Assembly (NCBI RefSeq): GCF_028693135.1
Contig: NZ_JAQUVZ010000039.1
Coordinates: 1-34,553, forward strand
Reading direction: 5' to 3'
DNA from: Methanosarcina sp.
Lineage (GTDB): Archaea; Halobacteriota; Methanosarcinia; Methanosarcinales; Methanosarcinaceae
DNA length: 34,553 nucleotides
Shown here: in pieces, positions 27,001 to 34,431 of the stretch
Layout: every line of letters starts with the position of its first letter
How positions within the stretch are numbered: the stretch's first letter is position 1
The notes under the pieces: model-generated
The model's input: the letters and a program-made list of their open reading frames with translations, nothing else
Databases searched by the model: none
Told to the model about the DNA's origin: nothing
Translations under genes and position numbers: made by a program

Positions 27001-27981
27001 TGTTTTACAGGGAATCGTGTAGAACAGAACGAATCATTAAGCTATCTTAAAAGGAACTTGAGACTAATTATCGATCCTATATCTGTTTTGACTCTGATCA
27101 GCTTGAACGTCGGAGATATAATATTAAATCACTGTGGGAAGTTTGGGGTTGCCCAATCAACAATTGACCTATTTCAACATATAAAGCTTAAGCAGAGTGG
27201 TATGTCTTCAAGAGATCATATGTCTATAATATATAAAGATGGAGATATCTTCTTTCAACAAATCACAGCAGACGCAATGCAAGAGTATATTGAACAAATT
27301 CAAAATATCTTGGATTGGATTGATACAAATTGTGAAGTTATGCCTTGTAAAAAGGCACTTTCTATTAAAAGAGAGAAAAAGAAAGAATATGATAATTTAT
27401 TTGGTCGAGCATTTATAGATACGATTCTTATAGCAAGCGAAGAAGGTAATTTATTGTATTCAGATGAGCAGATAATTCGAAATCTAGCTAAACAGGATTT
27501 TAACACATATGGAATCTGGACACAAAGTTTGTTATTTTATTGCCTAAATGAGAATCTGATTCAAAAAGATCAATTTAATGAAAAAACAATTGAATTAGTG
27601 AATCTACATTACTATCATACGGTTATTGATTCAAATGTCCTTTTGGAAGCTGCAAAAAAATCCGGTTGGAAAATGGATTACCCATTTATAAGTGTGCTAA
27701 ATATACTTGGAAGCAAATACTGTGACGAAAACTCTGCTTTAAATGTAAGTTCTCAGTTCATTTATTTAATTTGCAAGGAAAGGATTCCCATTGAAGACTT
27801 CTACATTTTATTCTTTAGCTTATTAAATACATTAGTTGAAGGAAGATGGCCTCCTTCGGTTTTAAACAATTTAAAAATTAAAATTGTAAAACCATTTGAC
27901 CTATTTTCGTCAGATGTTGTTGTAGAGATCTTGAAACTGATTGAGACATGGGATATAATTTATTACGGATGTTGTAACTAA
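24091..27981 (+). CDS. TPR - GreA/B C-terminal-like - PIN-like nuclease protein, predicted conflict-system effector
   Basis: 1296 aa. An N-terminal helical region (1-200) is followed by many degenerate TPR-like helix pairs (about 210-795). At about 803-867 comes a domain resembling the GreA/GreB C-terminal domain: VVVIEERNGREQKYIIENRE, then INIKSAFYKKI-like and GKSVGDKISV spacing (the gene reads LNIKSAFYKKIAGKSVGDKI). At about 990-1160 is a PIN-like fold: an acidic start (LIIDPISVLTLISL), a second region (DTILIASEEGN) and LLYSDEQIIRNLAKQ. PIN domains are metal-dependent RNases. This order matches the TPR-GreAB-C-PIN architecture that I recall from comparative-genomic predictions of prokaryotic conflict systems. 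ATG at 24091 with GGAG six bases upstream is firm. AT-rich composition suggests transfer. The activity is unproven. Confidence 0.75.
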   Translation: MDAASSSFLTGVFLKVVSSIIYSTMKNSKNKILNYLFSPSSIEKLIYDKVDFKTVIEKNIEIEDFQTIVNLELLSKFLKSKEVRDIIHQVYDNNSVINEDESLSELKRSFSLLFVKSQETQENEDLFILGSQIFNALIEACNKAFSDSIICDESLSSHEAASIYREKVLRDDHLMLHQEHGYLYKKMDQLCENIEPISNLSKELLGSEYQTQMNTIKEFLDEHNPTKALESLNKLKNKVWDDSSPKVKYNLLRLEASANLQLDEYKNAGKCLLQARQFNSDDEKAKVNAAFGFLILGDKCNSDKLALDVVKTNPANARAYSILIKTGYYDNLEQIPCYLRDNQDVALALGYFYYKKEELDEAKKWLEIAIENETENIIEARPFLASVLLERVLSDPKTIRGIQLNTTHTKEIERSIELFTVSWNSINDQNLRILNLHWLINRGIEKRLLGDIEGSKDDINSAFNLDPSNSQLLKFKALIEFESGEFKKVIDLLKDNVYNEKEIGNLILYFESLKKLGKFTDVINEINDFLKHNPQFDSRDHLERLLIYNHLDLDNFDEARKLAELRMQEGQESIQKVIDLSRVERRAGNQEKSISILNKAKINISGSEKYEELLDLADEFLKIKQFEDACAIYEIFVNATQITELTHKIVEAYYLSGNLEKSLGICKNLRSKFGPIIHITNIEIAIYNEINWLEEEKKVLIEYIEHFPQDIGMKINLAILNQKCNNYDEVDTFLKTSFNVNSIPVEQSLNLAILFNERGLFQKSIELLYELRRNNFDNEKVHLQYINLMLYENNNKEWLHPEKVDLNSVVVIEERNGREQKYIIENREDTDSQKGELNIKSAFYKKIAGKSVGDKISVGHFVSEEVTIKEIKSKYVYVFQESFEQFNYLFPNTPALSKIYTVDKDQKEFSPEVFMKKIKESFLLNAQHKEKAIKYYLEKRFAIWDVASICGRDIYELWSSFIKDPNLGIYCFTGNRVEQNESLSYLKRNLRLIIDPISVLTLISLNVGDIILNHCGKFGVAQSTIDLFQHIKLKQSGMSSRDHMSIIYKDGDIFFQQITADAMQEYIEQIQNILDWIDTNCEVMPCKKALSIKREKKKEYDNLFGRAFIDTILIASEEGNLLYSDEQIIRNLAKQDFNTYGIWTQSLLFYCLNENLIQKDQFNEKTIELVNLHYYHTVIDSNVLLEAAKKSGWKMDYPFISVLNILGSKYCDENSALNVSSQFIYLICKERIPIEDFYILFFSLLNTLVEGRWPPSVLNNLKIKIVKPFDLFSSDVVVEILKLIETWDIIYYGCCN

Positions 27982-28396
27982 TTAGGGTCCTTAAAAATTT
28001 GTCCGCTTTTTAAGGATTAATAAGCCTTATTTCCTAAATTAGATATTTTTAAATTGTCCCCCATAGCAAAATACAGGTTTAAAATAATCAATTTTGCATT
28101 TAAAGAGATTAATATTCTCAATTTGATTTTTAAGAGCTTATTATTCCTTTTCTAATGTTAAACTTGGTATAATGGAAAAATGTAATCAGATGTCACAATT
28201 CCAAATAAATATAGTTTGTCAAAAAATAAAGCTTTTCTGGCACTCAGTTATCTATTTCAAAGCTTAATTTTATCCATTATATTAAAATTTGGATTTTTAA
28301 AGTGTATTTTTGGTTGGTAAACTCTAATTATATGTATATAGCCTGAAATAAGCATTCTGAGGTCTTAATTTACACACGGATTTTGAAGGACCCTAA
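27982..28396. mobile_element. Inverted-repeat-bounded non-coding element (MITE-like)
   Basis: TTAGGGTCCTT at 27982-27992 is exactly inverted as AAGGACCCTAA at 28386-28396, and similarity continues inward to 17 of 20 positions. The enclosed 415 bases are very AT-rich with no credible gene. The left end touches the stop codon of the PIN gene. I find no clear target-site duplication, so it could also be an internally deleted insertion sequence. Confidence 0.6.
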
Positions 28397-28594
28397 AATA
28401 ATTTAAAAATTAAGAATCAATAAATTGAAAGAGGTTTTGTAACTATTCAACCTACCCCTACATCTGGTTTTCTGTAAGTAACTAGTGTCTAGGAAATTTA
28501 GTTCTGAGTCCTCAGAATTAAGAAAGGGACTACGGATAAGGTATTGTCTAAATATTAACGCCCAGTAATTAATTTGCCACGACACTAGCTTATC
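28397..28594. other. AT-rich spacer, no gene seen
   Basis: About 200 bases with a short open frame that lacks coding features. It includes CCTACCCCTACA-type sequence that may be insertion-sequence debris; this is not supported further. Confidence 0.25.
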
Positions 28595-29257
28595 TTATTG
28601 AGGATATATTTTATACCATGAAAACGTATCTTGGAAACTATTATAATTACTTGTACTAAAGATAATTTTAAAGGTTTGATATCGTTCAGGAAGAACGCTT
28701 GAATGATATTCACCGCCAGCATATTCCTTATGTGTAGCCGTATTTCCATATATATCGTAACCTTTTTCGGCACAAAGTGATTCAATATCGTTAATTGTAG
28801 TATTTTCGGATTGCAAATTCTCCGCTTCAATGTTATTAAAAACGGTTGAGTTCATTTGCAGACCAACTTTCATAAACAATTTTTTGCTTTCTTTAGATTG
28901 TAAGTTTATGGGAAAACTCAACGGATTTCCAGAGGAATCAAAACCTCCCATATCCATGTAAGTATAAACTAATATGTTGCTTGAAATATCACTTATACTG
29001 TAATCAATTATATTGACAGGTTTTTCCCCCTCGTTAACAATTATACATTCAAAATAAACTGGGATAATAGCTGATTGTTCTTGATAAAAGAAAACTGGAA
29101 TTACTTTGGAAGGATAATCAGTGGTGTATCGAGAAGTTAAAATGTTAATATTCTCAATCTTTTTTTCTTCATTCTCATTAATCTCGTAAATTGCTACAGA
29201 TGCTGATATTATTAAAGCAAGCACTGATAGAACTATAGTAATATCATCTTTTTTCAT
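28595..29257 (-). CDS. Membrane-anchored hypothetical protein
   Basis: 220 aa, no family recognised. Residues 7-24 (TIVLSVLALIISASVAIY) are a single membrane anchor. The rest is a polar domain rich in beta-strand-like segments (VFFYQEQSAIIPVYFECIIV), probably outside the membrane. ATG at 29257 has GGGAG six bases upstream, so translation start is well supported. Base composition is AT-rich like the neighbours. It lies on the opposite strand from the PIN gene, separated by the MITE-like element. A role as a membrane partner in the same accessory locus is speculation. Confidence 0.6.
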   Translation of the reverse strand: MKKDDITIVLSVLALIISASVAIYEINENEEKKIENINILTSRYTTDYPSKVIPVFFYQEQSAIIPVYFECIIVNEGEKPVNIIDYSISDISSNILVYTYMDMGGFDSSGNPLSFPINLQSKESKKLFMKVGLQMNSTVFNNIEAENLQSENTTINDIESLCAEKGYDIYGNTATHKEYAGGEYHSSVLPERYQTFKIIFSTSNYNSFQDTFSWYKIYPQ

Positions 29258-29397
29258 AAAATACTCCCATTTGACCGATTATTTATCTACTCTTGTCACC
29301 AAAACAATATTGGTGGCACTAATGTTCGTGAAAATTCCTACGGAATATCTATCAACCTTTAATCGTCAATTCATGACGTAGCTTCTTGTCGCACCAT

Positions 29398-29674
29398 CTT
29401 ACTTTCGACAGGTCGACATTAAAAATCAGAACATTTTTCACGATGCCGTTTTAGAACATTAGATAACTATTTATTAGATTTAAAGCTGGTTAACGTGTGA
29501 TTCAACTCTCACGACCTATATAAGCACTGAACAATTTTTCATTAAAGTTTAGTGTGAAAGATTAATAATTGGTCATATGTAAACCTAACAACTACACACA
29601 ATTATGGAGCATCATTTCAAAATCGTCATCATCAAAAATGATCAAAAATTAAATGTCGACCTGCCGAAGGTAAG
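29398..29674. mobile_element. Second inverted-repeat-bounded non-coding element
   Basis: CTTACTTTCGACAGGTCGAC (29398-29417) is inverted near 29655-29674 with two mismatches, and weaker similarity continues inward for about 30 bases. The 230-base interior has no gene. It is different in sequence from the 27982-28396 element. It could be a MITE or the template of a long hairpin RNA. Confidence 0.5.
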
Positions 29675-29731
29675 GTATATTAGTCAAAAACAGAATAAAA
29701 AGTTTAGCCTTTTAACTTACTTTTCTGAACT

Positions 29732-29827
29732 TCAATTTATCAAATAGAATAATTTATTATTAAGATTTTCAATTTCAAATTTAATATCTTCATTAAGAGA
29801 TTGTATCTTATCAACTATTTCTTCTTA
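29732..29827 (-). pseudogene. Duplicated C-terminal fragment of a paralogue of the next gene
   Basis: On the minus strand this reads EEIVDKIQSLNEDIKFEIE, then NLNNKLFYLIN and stop. This parallels the end of the 29887-30546 protein (DEITSFKKELESEIKIINDK, then LIDLIN). The downstream flank (29685-29731) also matches the flank of that gene. It is a partial tandem duplication or the last piece of a lost neighbour. Confidence 0.6.
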
Positions 29828-29886
29828 AAGGTGCTACCAGTTAAAAACAGAATAAAAGTTTAGCTTTTTAAACTTACTTCTGAATT

Positions 29887-30546
29887 TTAGTTTATTAAAT
29901 CAATTAATTTATCATTAATTATTTTTATTTCAGATTCAAGTTCTTTCTTAAAAGAAGTTATTTCATCAAATAATCTTTCATCTCTTTCATTCACGGATTC
30001 AACATAATCATCACTTTCAAAAACGAGGGAAACGTACCCCAGATATCCTTCAATCTTTTGGAATTTTTCTCTGATAGGCACGCTTGATAAATATTTGTAT
30101 TTATAAAGTTCTTCTATATTATCATTTTTCAAAGCCTTTAAAATATATTGAACACAAAAAAAGTCATAATTATGTCTCTCATTATTATAATTAGGATTTC
30201 TTTCAGACATTAAATTCTTAAATGTAAGATACCCCTCTTTTTCCGCCTTTTCCATTTTACGTAACAAAGGATAATAAAAATATTCAAGTTTTCTTTGTAT
30301 AAACTCTATTTCACGTTTTTTCTTTCCATCCTCTAAAATGTCTTTTGTGATAATAGTATATTTTACAGTGACACACACAAGAATCCCATTAAACCCTATA
30401 TATACAAAATCATTGATTGGAACCCCCTTGACTCCTAAAATGACCATAATAACAAATATACACAAAGTCATTAAAGAAAAAAGATCATATTTTCTGTTTT
30501 TTGATTTTGATAGGTTTTGAATTTTATTAGTTATCGGTTTTAACAT
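29887..30546 (-). CDS. Two-TM membrane protein with cytoplasmic helical domain
   Basis: 219 aa, no named family. Two membrane segments are near the N-terminus (LMTLCIFVIMVILGV and FVYIGFNGILVCVTVKYTI). A cytoplasmic helical domain begins IEFIQRKLEYFYYPLLRKM, a pattern common in small bacterial and archaeal membrane proteins of accessory regions, and the C-terminal 40 residues form a coiled coil. ATG at 30546 has GGTGA six bases upstream, a strong start. Its 3' end is partly duplicated just downstream. Confidence 0.6.
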   Translation of the reverse strand: MLKPITNKIQNLSKSKNRKYDLFSLMTLCIFVIMVILGVKGVPINDFVYIGFNGILVCVTVKYTIITKDILEDGKKKREIEFIQRKLEYFYYPLLRKMEKAEKEGYLTFKNLMSERNPNYNNERHNYDFFCVQYILKALKNDNIEELYKYKYLSSVPIREKFQKIEGYLGYVSLVFESDDYVESVNERDERLFDEITSFKKELESEIKIINDKLIDLIN

Positions 30547-30754
30547 CTAACTCACCAATCACAGTATCAATTCAAAGAACCGGTGTCGAATAACTCAAAG
30601 TGATTTCCAAATTCTTTGCTTTTTTGCTATTATATAGTTTATAATTATTCTTTAAGTCAATTATTTTTTTAGAACATGCATAGCAATTTTTTCAAAAAAT
30701 TGAACAGATTTATAAGATATAACTAACATCTTATTAATAATAGTGAGGGAGATT

Positions 30755-31597
30755 ATGGAAGTAAAACAGTGTTGGAATTGTGGTGCTGAAATAGATGATA
30801 ATGAAATTTTCTGCCCAAAATGTGAAGCAAGGCAAGGAAAATCATTTATTGGCTACCTGTTGCAATATGTAAGTTATGGAACCATACTACTAATTATTTT
30901 AATTATAGGATATAACTATTTATTCATTCCACTAACAACAGGATCATTTGAAAATACTAATCCTACAGTAGCTGTTAATGTAAATAATGCAGACACAGTT
31001 GAAAATAAACCCGTTGTACCTCAGTTGACACAAGAACAAAAGAATATCCAAATATGTGAGCAAATTGCAAAAGAATATTATGAAAACCACAAATATATGA
31101 TGAATACATATGATTGTGATAACATGGCTCAAGATGTCTGGAATATTCTTCAATCAAAAGGAATTCCGGCACAAATAGTAACTGGAAATCTTGAATTGAA
31201 TGAACAAAATGAACAATACAGTATTGAAAAAGCTAACCATGCTTGGGTAATTGCTTATCCTAGTAATGATGGTGGTATTGCTCTAGAATGTACTGGTGGA
31301 TATACATCAACTGATAAAAAATATTTTTCTGGATTTTTCTTTGATAATCCTCAAGAATTGAGAGATTATTATTCATTACTTGATACTTATAATACTAAAT
31401 TAAATGAATATCAAGCTTCAATTGACTATTATAATAAATTAATTAAACAATATAATAAGCAAGATGGAATTACTCAGCAATATATGGCTTCAGGATTACT
31501 TGTAGCAAAAAATGATGTTGAAGTAAAAGAAAAAGAATTTGATAAAGTAAACTACAGATTGGAAGAAGCGAATGAAAATTTAAAACCTTATAAATAA
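30755..31597 (+). CDS. Zinc-ribbon / membrane / transglutaminase-like protein
   Basis: 280 aa. Cys6, Cys9, Cys20 and Cys23 (CWNCGAEI and FCPKCEA) make an N-terminal zinc ribbon, followed by one membrane segment (about 36-57). A Cys (YDCDNMAQDVW, about residue 121), His (ANHAWVIAY, about 162) and an acidic residue (ALECTGGY, about 178) follow in the order of a transglutaminase/papain-like catalytic triad. The last 80 residues are a coiled coil. The predicted topology puts the ribbon inside and the enzyme-like domain outside the membrane. ATG at 30755 follows GAGGGAG closely and is preferred to GTG at 30743. The substrate is unknown, and enzymatic activity is an inference from the triad. Confidence 0.65.
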   Translation: MEVKQCWNCGAEIDDNEIFCPKCEARQGKSFIGYLLQYVSYGTILLIILIIGYNYLFIPLTTGSFENTNPTVAVNVNNADTVENKPVVPQLTQEQKNIQICEQIAKEYYENHKYMMNTYDCDNMAQDVWNILQSKGIPAQIVTGNLELNEQNEQYSIEKANHAWVIAYPSNDGGIALECTGGYTSTDKKYFSGFFFDNPQELRDYYSLLDTYNTKLNEYQASIDYYNKLIKQYNKQDGITQQYMASGLLVAKNDVEVKEKEFDKVNYRLEEANENLKPYK

Positions 31598-31929
31598 TTT
31601 AATACATTAAATAGTATGAACACATTCATTACTATAACTCAAAAATTGTGGGGAATAGTAATGAAATGTAAAATATTTTATCCAAGCCCTTGCCATATTC
31701 TTCAAATAGCTCTTGTTCTATTATTTCTTGAACATCTTGATCAGAACCAGACATATATCATCTAAGGAAATTGTCTACTCAATTAAACCTTACTATAAAT
31801 TCCTTTAGATTTATTTTCTTTAACTGCTTAACTCAAACCTAACCCTTTTGCTGCCTTTCCTTAAGTCTTTTTTACTATTTTACCTGTAAAATTTACATTT
31901 TACATTTTACAGTAAAAATATACATATTT
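31598..31929. other. Intergenic region with a possible 40-aa frame and a terminator hairpin
   Basis: 332 bases. A minus-strand frame at 31632-31754 (MSGSDQDVQEIIEQELFEEY and 20 more residues) reads plausibly but lacks a ribosome site, so it may be a fragment. Near 31875-31920 a long AT-rich inverted repeat (ATTTTACCTGTAAAA / TTTTACAGTAAAAAT) could end transcription from both sides. Confidence 0.35.
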
Positions 31930-32150
31930 TTACTTTTGACTTGAAACTAATGCTTCCCACTTATTCACTTGTTCCATAACATGAGCATTAAGAATAAATG
32001 GCTCATCACTCTTGGCATTCTGCTTCATATAATGCAATGTCCTTTTAGAAAACCCTGATTTCTTCCAATCAACGTAAGTTTGTATGCGTACCCTGCACGC
32101 TAAGGGCTGTCCACTACTGCTCAAAAAGAGGAATTGAAATCTTTCCGATT
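31930..32150 (-). pseudogene. C-terminal remnant resembling CRISPR integrase Cas1
   Basis: The open frame reads QTYVDWKKSGFSKRTLHYMK, then QNAKSDEPFILNAHVMEQVNKWEALV. The GFSKxTLHYMKxNA pattern with a following NAHV...WE is how I remember the very end of some archaeal Cas1 proteins. There is no start codon with a ribosome site, and a stop lies just upstream (about 32150), so only the last 65-75 residues survive. No cas2, other cas gene or repeat array is in the window. The assignment rests on memory of the motif. Confidence 0.4.
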
Positions 32151-32320
32151 ATGCAATTCAAAAGGAATGTTTTTTCCAGGGAAGCAGGGTGATATCTGAT
32201 AAACAGATTTTGTTTATTAATAGAAATGCATTTTTTAAAACTCTGTTGGAAAAATTTCCTTTACTTGAGAAACTTGGATAAGCTTTTTCAATATATGTTA
32301 GGTTTATAATCTCATTTAGC

Positions 32321-32581
32321 TTATTTCAACCCTGGAGATTTTAGGGTAACTCGGAATTCCCAATTTAATTTATTTTTATTTACAGGTAAGAAATTACATC
32401 TGACCATCGCTTCTTTAAACTGCTTATTTGTGATAAAGAAACCATCTGGTGCTTGTTCAAAAAGAATTTTAAGTGCATAACTAGTGTAATTTTTATTTGG
32501 TGTTTTTTGTGGGAGTATATTTAACATTATCCAATTATCCACGGTTTTTTTTTCAATGTCGGTTACTTCGTAATCACTCAT
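32321..32581 (-). CDS. Small virus- or plasmid-like hypothetical protein
   Basis: 86 aa. The core NYTSYALKILFEQAPDGFFI, then TNKQFKEAMVRCNFLPVN and NWEFRV, has the pattern of short proteins that I recall from phages and integrated elements (SYxLK...F...GfyitNxxFkxAM...NW). ATG at 32581 with AGGAG eight bases upstream is preferred to a GTG at 32590. It stands alone between decayed sequence, so it is probably a leftover of an integrated element. The function is unknown. Confidence 0.5.
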   Translation of the reverse strand: MSDYEVTDIEKKTVDNWIMLNILPQKTPNKNYTSYALKILFEQAPDGFFITNKQFKEAMVRCNFLPVNKNKLNWEFRVTLKSPGLK

Positions 32582-33223
32582 TTTACTCACTCCTATCTGT
32601 CATAATTTGTCAATAAAGTACCACTGAGCTATGCCTTGATTTCCTTTACTTGTGACCCATACATTTGTTAAAAGACCTGAACTAATTCCTAAAATGATAC
32701 ACCAATAAAAACAATAAGATCTCCATCTGAAACATCTATTTGAGACACACTTACACCAAACGTGCTTTTAGTTTTTCTTCATGAAATAGGTTTAGGTTTC
32801 TTGCCGGCATGTACACTTTTGTATATTTTAATTCTCTTCCTTTATTATGGGGTTCAGGTCGTTGAGTTAACACAGAGATCACAGATAAAGCCAACCCAGG
32901 AGTACATAGGTACGAGCCAATTATAGCCTGATGGTGACAAGAACCGAGGGAGAGTGGGGTGAATTTGATTTTCAACCAGGTTGATAACATCCAGATTAAC
33001 AAGAAACCTGAATAGCTTCTGGAGGTCATAAGCTAAGCTGGTTTATCGCATTTCCCAGAAAGTTATTCAGAAAAAGAGAGTTATGATCGTAACCGGAAAG
33101 AAAAATCATAATAAGATAAGATAAATTAAAAATTAAGAAGGAAAGGTGACAGGACTCTGGAATAATTGAAAATCAGTCCTGTCAACTGCTTATAGCTGTC
33201 AACTGCTTATAATATTCTTACAT
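32582..33223. other. Gene-poor decayed region with structured RNA-like segment
   Basis: About 640 bases. Short open frames (for example minus strand 32751-33029) have no ribosome site or recognisable content. Around 32935-33060 several nested short stems are present, listed as a finding. The remainder is unremarkable. Confidence 0.35.
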
Positions 33224-34430
33224 CTAATTTTTCTTCAATTTTTTCTCGGAGTCCCCTACAGTTATTGAATAGCTAAAACCGTTGGCATTTTCCGGCAGAA
33301 TTGTAAGTTCCCAGGTCCCGATCGCTCCGGATACTTTATAGGTTTCTGCATTCACACCGTTACTCTCATAGTTTGAATCATCTTCTATTGACCAGACTGG
33401 GAAATTGTACCACTGAGAGTATACATAACCGCTTTGAGTTTTTTCTACAAGGTTCATATTTACAGGGTTTGAATTGAATTTCAGGTTCACTTTAAGACGC
33501 GCTTCTTCCTTTTTCGGGGAAACACGCACCGATGAACCAGAGTTATAACCATCAGCCGAAACAGTAATCGTTATCGGGTCTGCGGTTGTAGTGGTAAAGG
33601 TTTTTACATAAGGAACTGAAGGCTGTTTGCTAACAGTAAATTCCAGGTTAATTTGCGGGACTGAACCGTCATTTTCTTCCCCATCAGCGTTCATTTCTAT
33701 TAAACCGCTGTAAGTTCCGCTCGCATCCTCTGGAACAGGGACCCGGATGGTCATCTTTGTGATTTCCCCGGTTTTTATAACTGAAGGTGCAGAGATCTCT
33801 ATTACATCATCACTGAAAGCAGGTTCAATATACGGAAAATAATAACAGCCGTTATTCGTTACTTCCGGATCGATAGTGACATCTTTGCCTGCCACGTTTT
33901 TGATTTTTATCTCGTATACATATTCTTCTCCAGGTTCAATGGAATCAGAAATGTAACTTGTCTGAAGTTCAATTTTCGGACGAACAGGCACTGAGATCCC
34001 AAGGCACATTACATTGACATACTGGGGGGCAGTATTTTCTTGAATATATCCAGGACCTTCGTACTCGTAACTATAAACATCGTCCGTAAAGACTATCAGG
34101 CCTTCATATTCCCCACTTTCCGCATCCTCTGGAACATTTACTTCAACCTTAAAGTCCTGCTCCATACCCGGCTCTACATCTACGTTTGCCGGGGATATTG
34201 TAATCCAGTCTTCGTCAATTACATAGAAGCTGTCAGGCGCAGCCATAGTTTTCGGGGCTACATTAATAGTTTCACTGCCTTCGTTCCTGAAACGGACATC
34301 AAAAGTTTCACTGTCTCCCTGCATGACACATACATAATTATAAGTAGGATTTATAGAGTGCTCGGTGTAATTCCCGTAATCTGTTACCAGTTCAGAGGTC
34401 GTAGAACTTTCGCAGGTTATATTTTCAGCT
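33224..34430 (-). pseudogene. Exported/surface beta-sandwich protein, 5' end lost
   Basis: The frame stays open from 34487 to the stop at 33224 with no start codon before Met at 34326-34324, so the gene has lost its N-terminus and signal peptide. At least two related Ig-like beta-sandwich modules are visible: GDSETFDVRFRNEGSETINV with VPEDAESGEYEGLIVF, and EYVYEIKIKNVAGKDVTID with VPEDASGTYSGLIEM. Such NEW3/CARDB-like domains occur in archaeal surface proteins. Upstream coding similarity probably ends near 34430, where a TA and the left end of the IS630-type element begin. Expression is doubtful. Confidence 0.6.
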
Positions 34431-34431
34431 A

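Larger units (their letters stand above)
29258..29886. other. Gene-free region with inverted-repeat element and partial gene duplication
   Basis: 629 bases. A hairpin CACCAA/TTGGTG lies at 29297-29315, near the start of the 28595-29257 gene. An inverted-repeat-bounded element (29398-29674) and a duplicated gene end (29685-29827) follow, each listed separately. Confidence 0.5.

Noticed and set aside
28403-28585. 60-codon minus-strand frame after the MITE-like element
   Set aside because: No start signal or family; probably chance in AT-rich DNA.
32751-33029. 92-codon minus-strand frame
   Set aside because: No ribosome site; its composition looks non-coding and it overlaps the structured segment on the other strand.
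34320-34345. Apparent frameshift in the truncated surface-protein gene near its first methionine
   Set aside because: Careful re-reading shows the frame is continuous (NPTYNYVCVMQGD); only the 5' end is missing.
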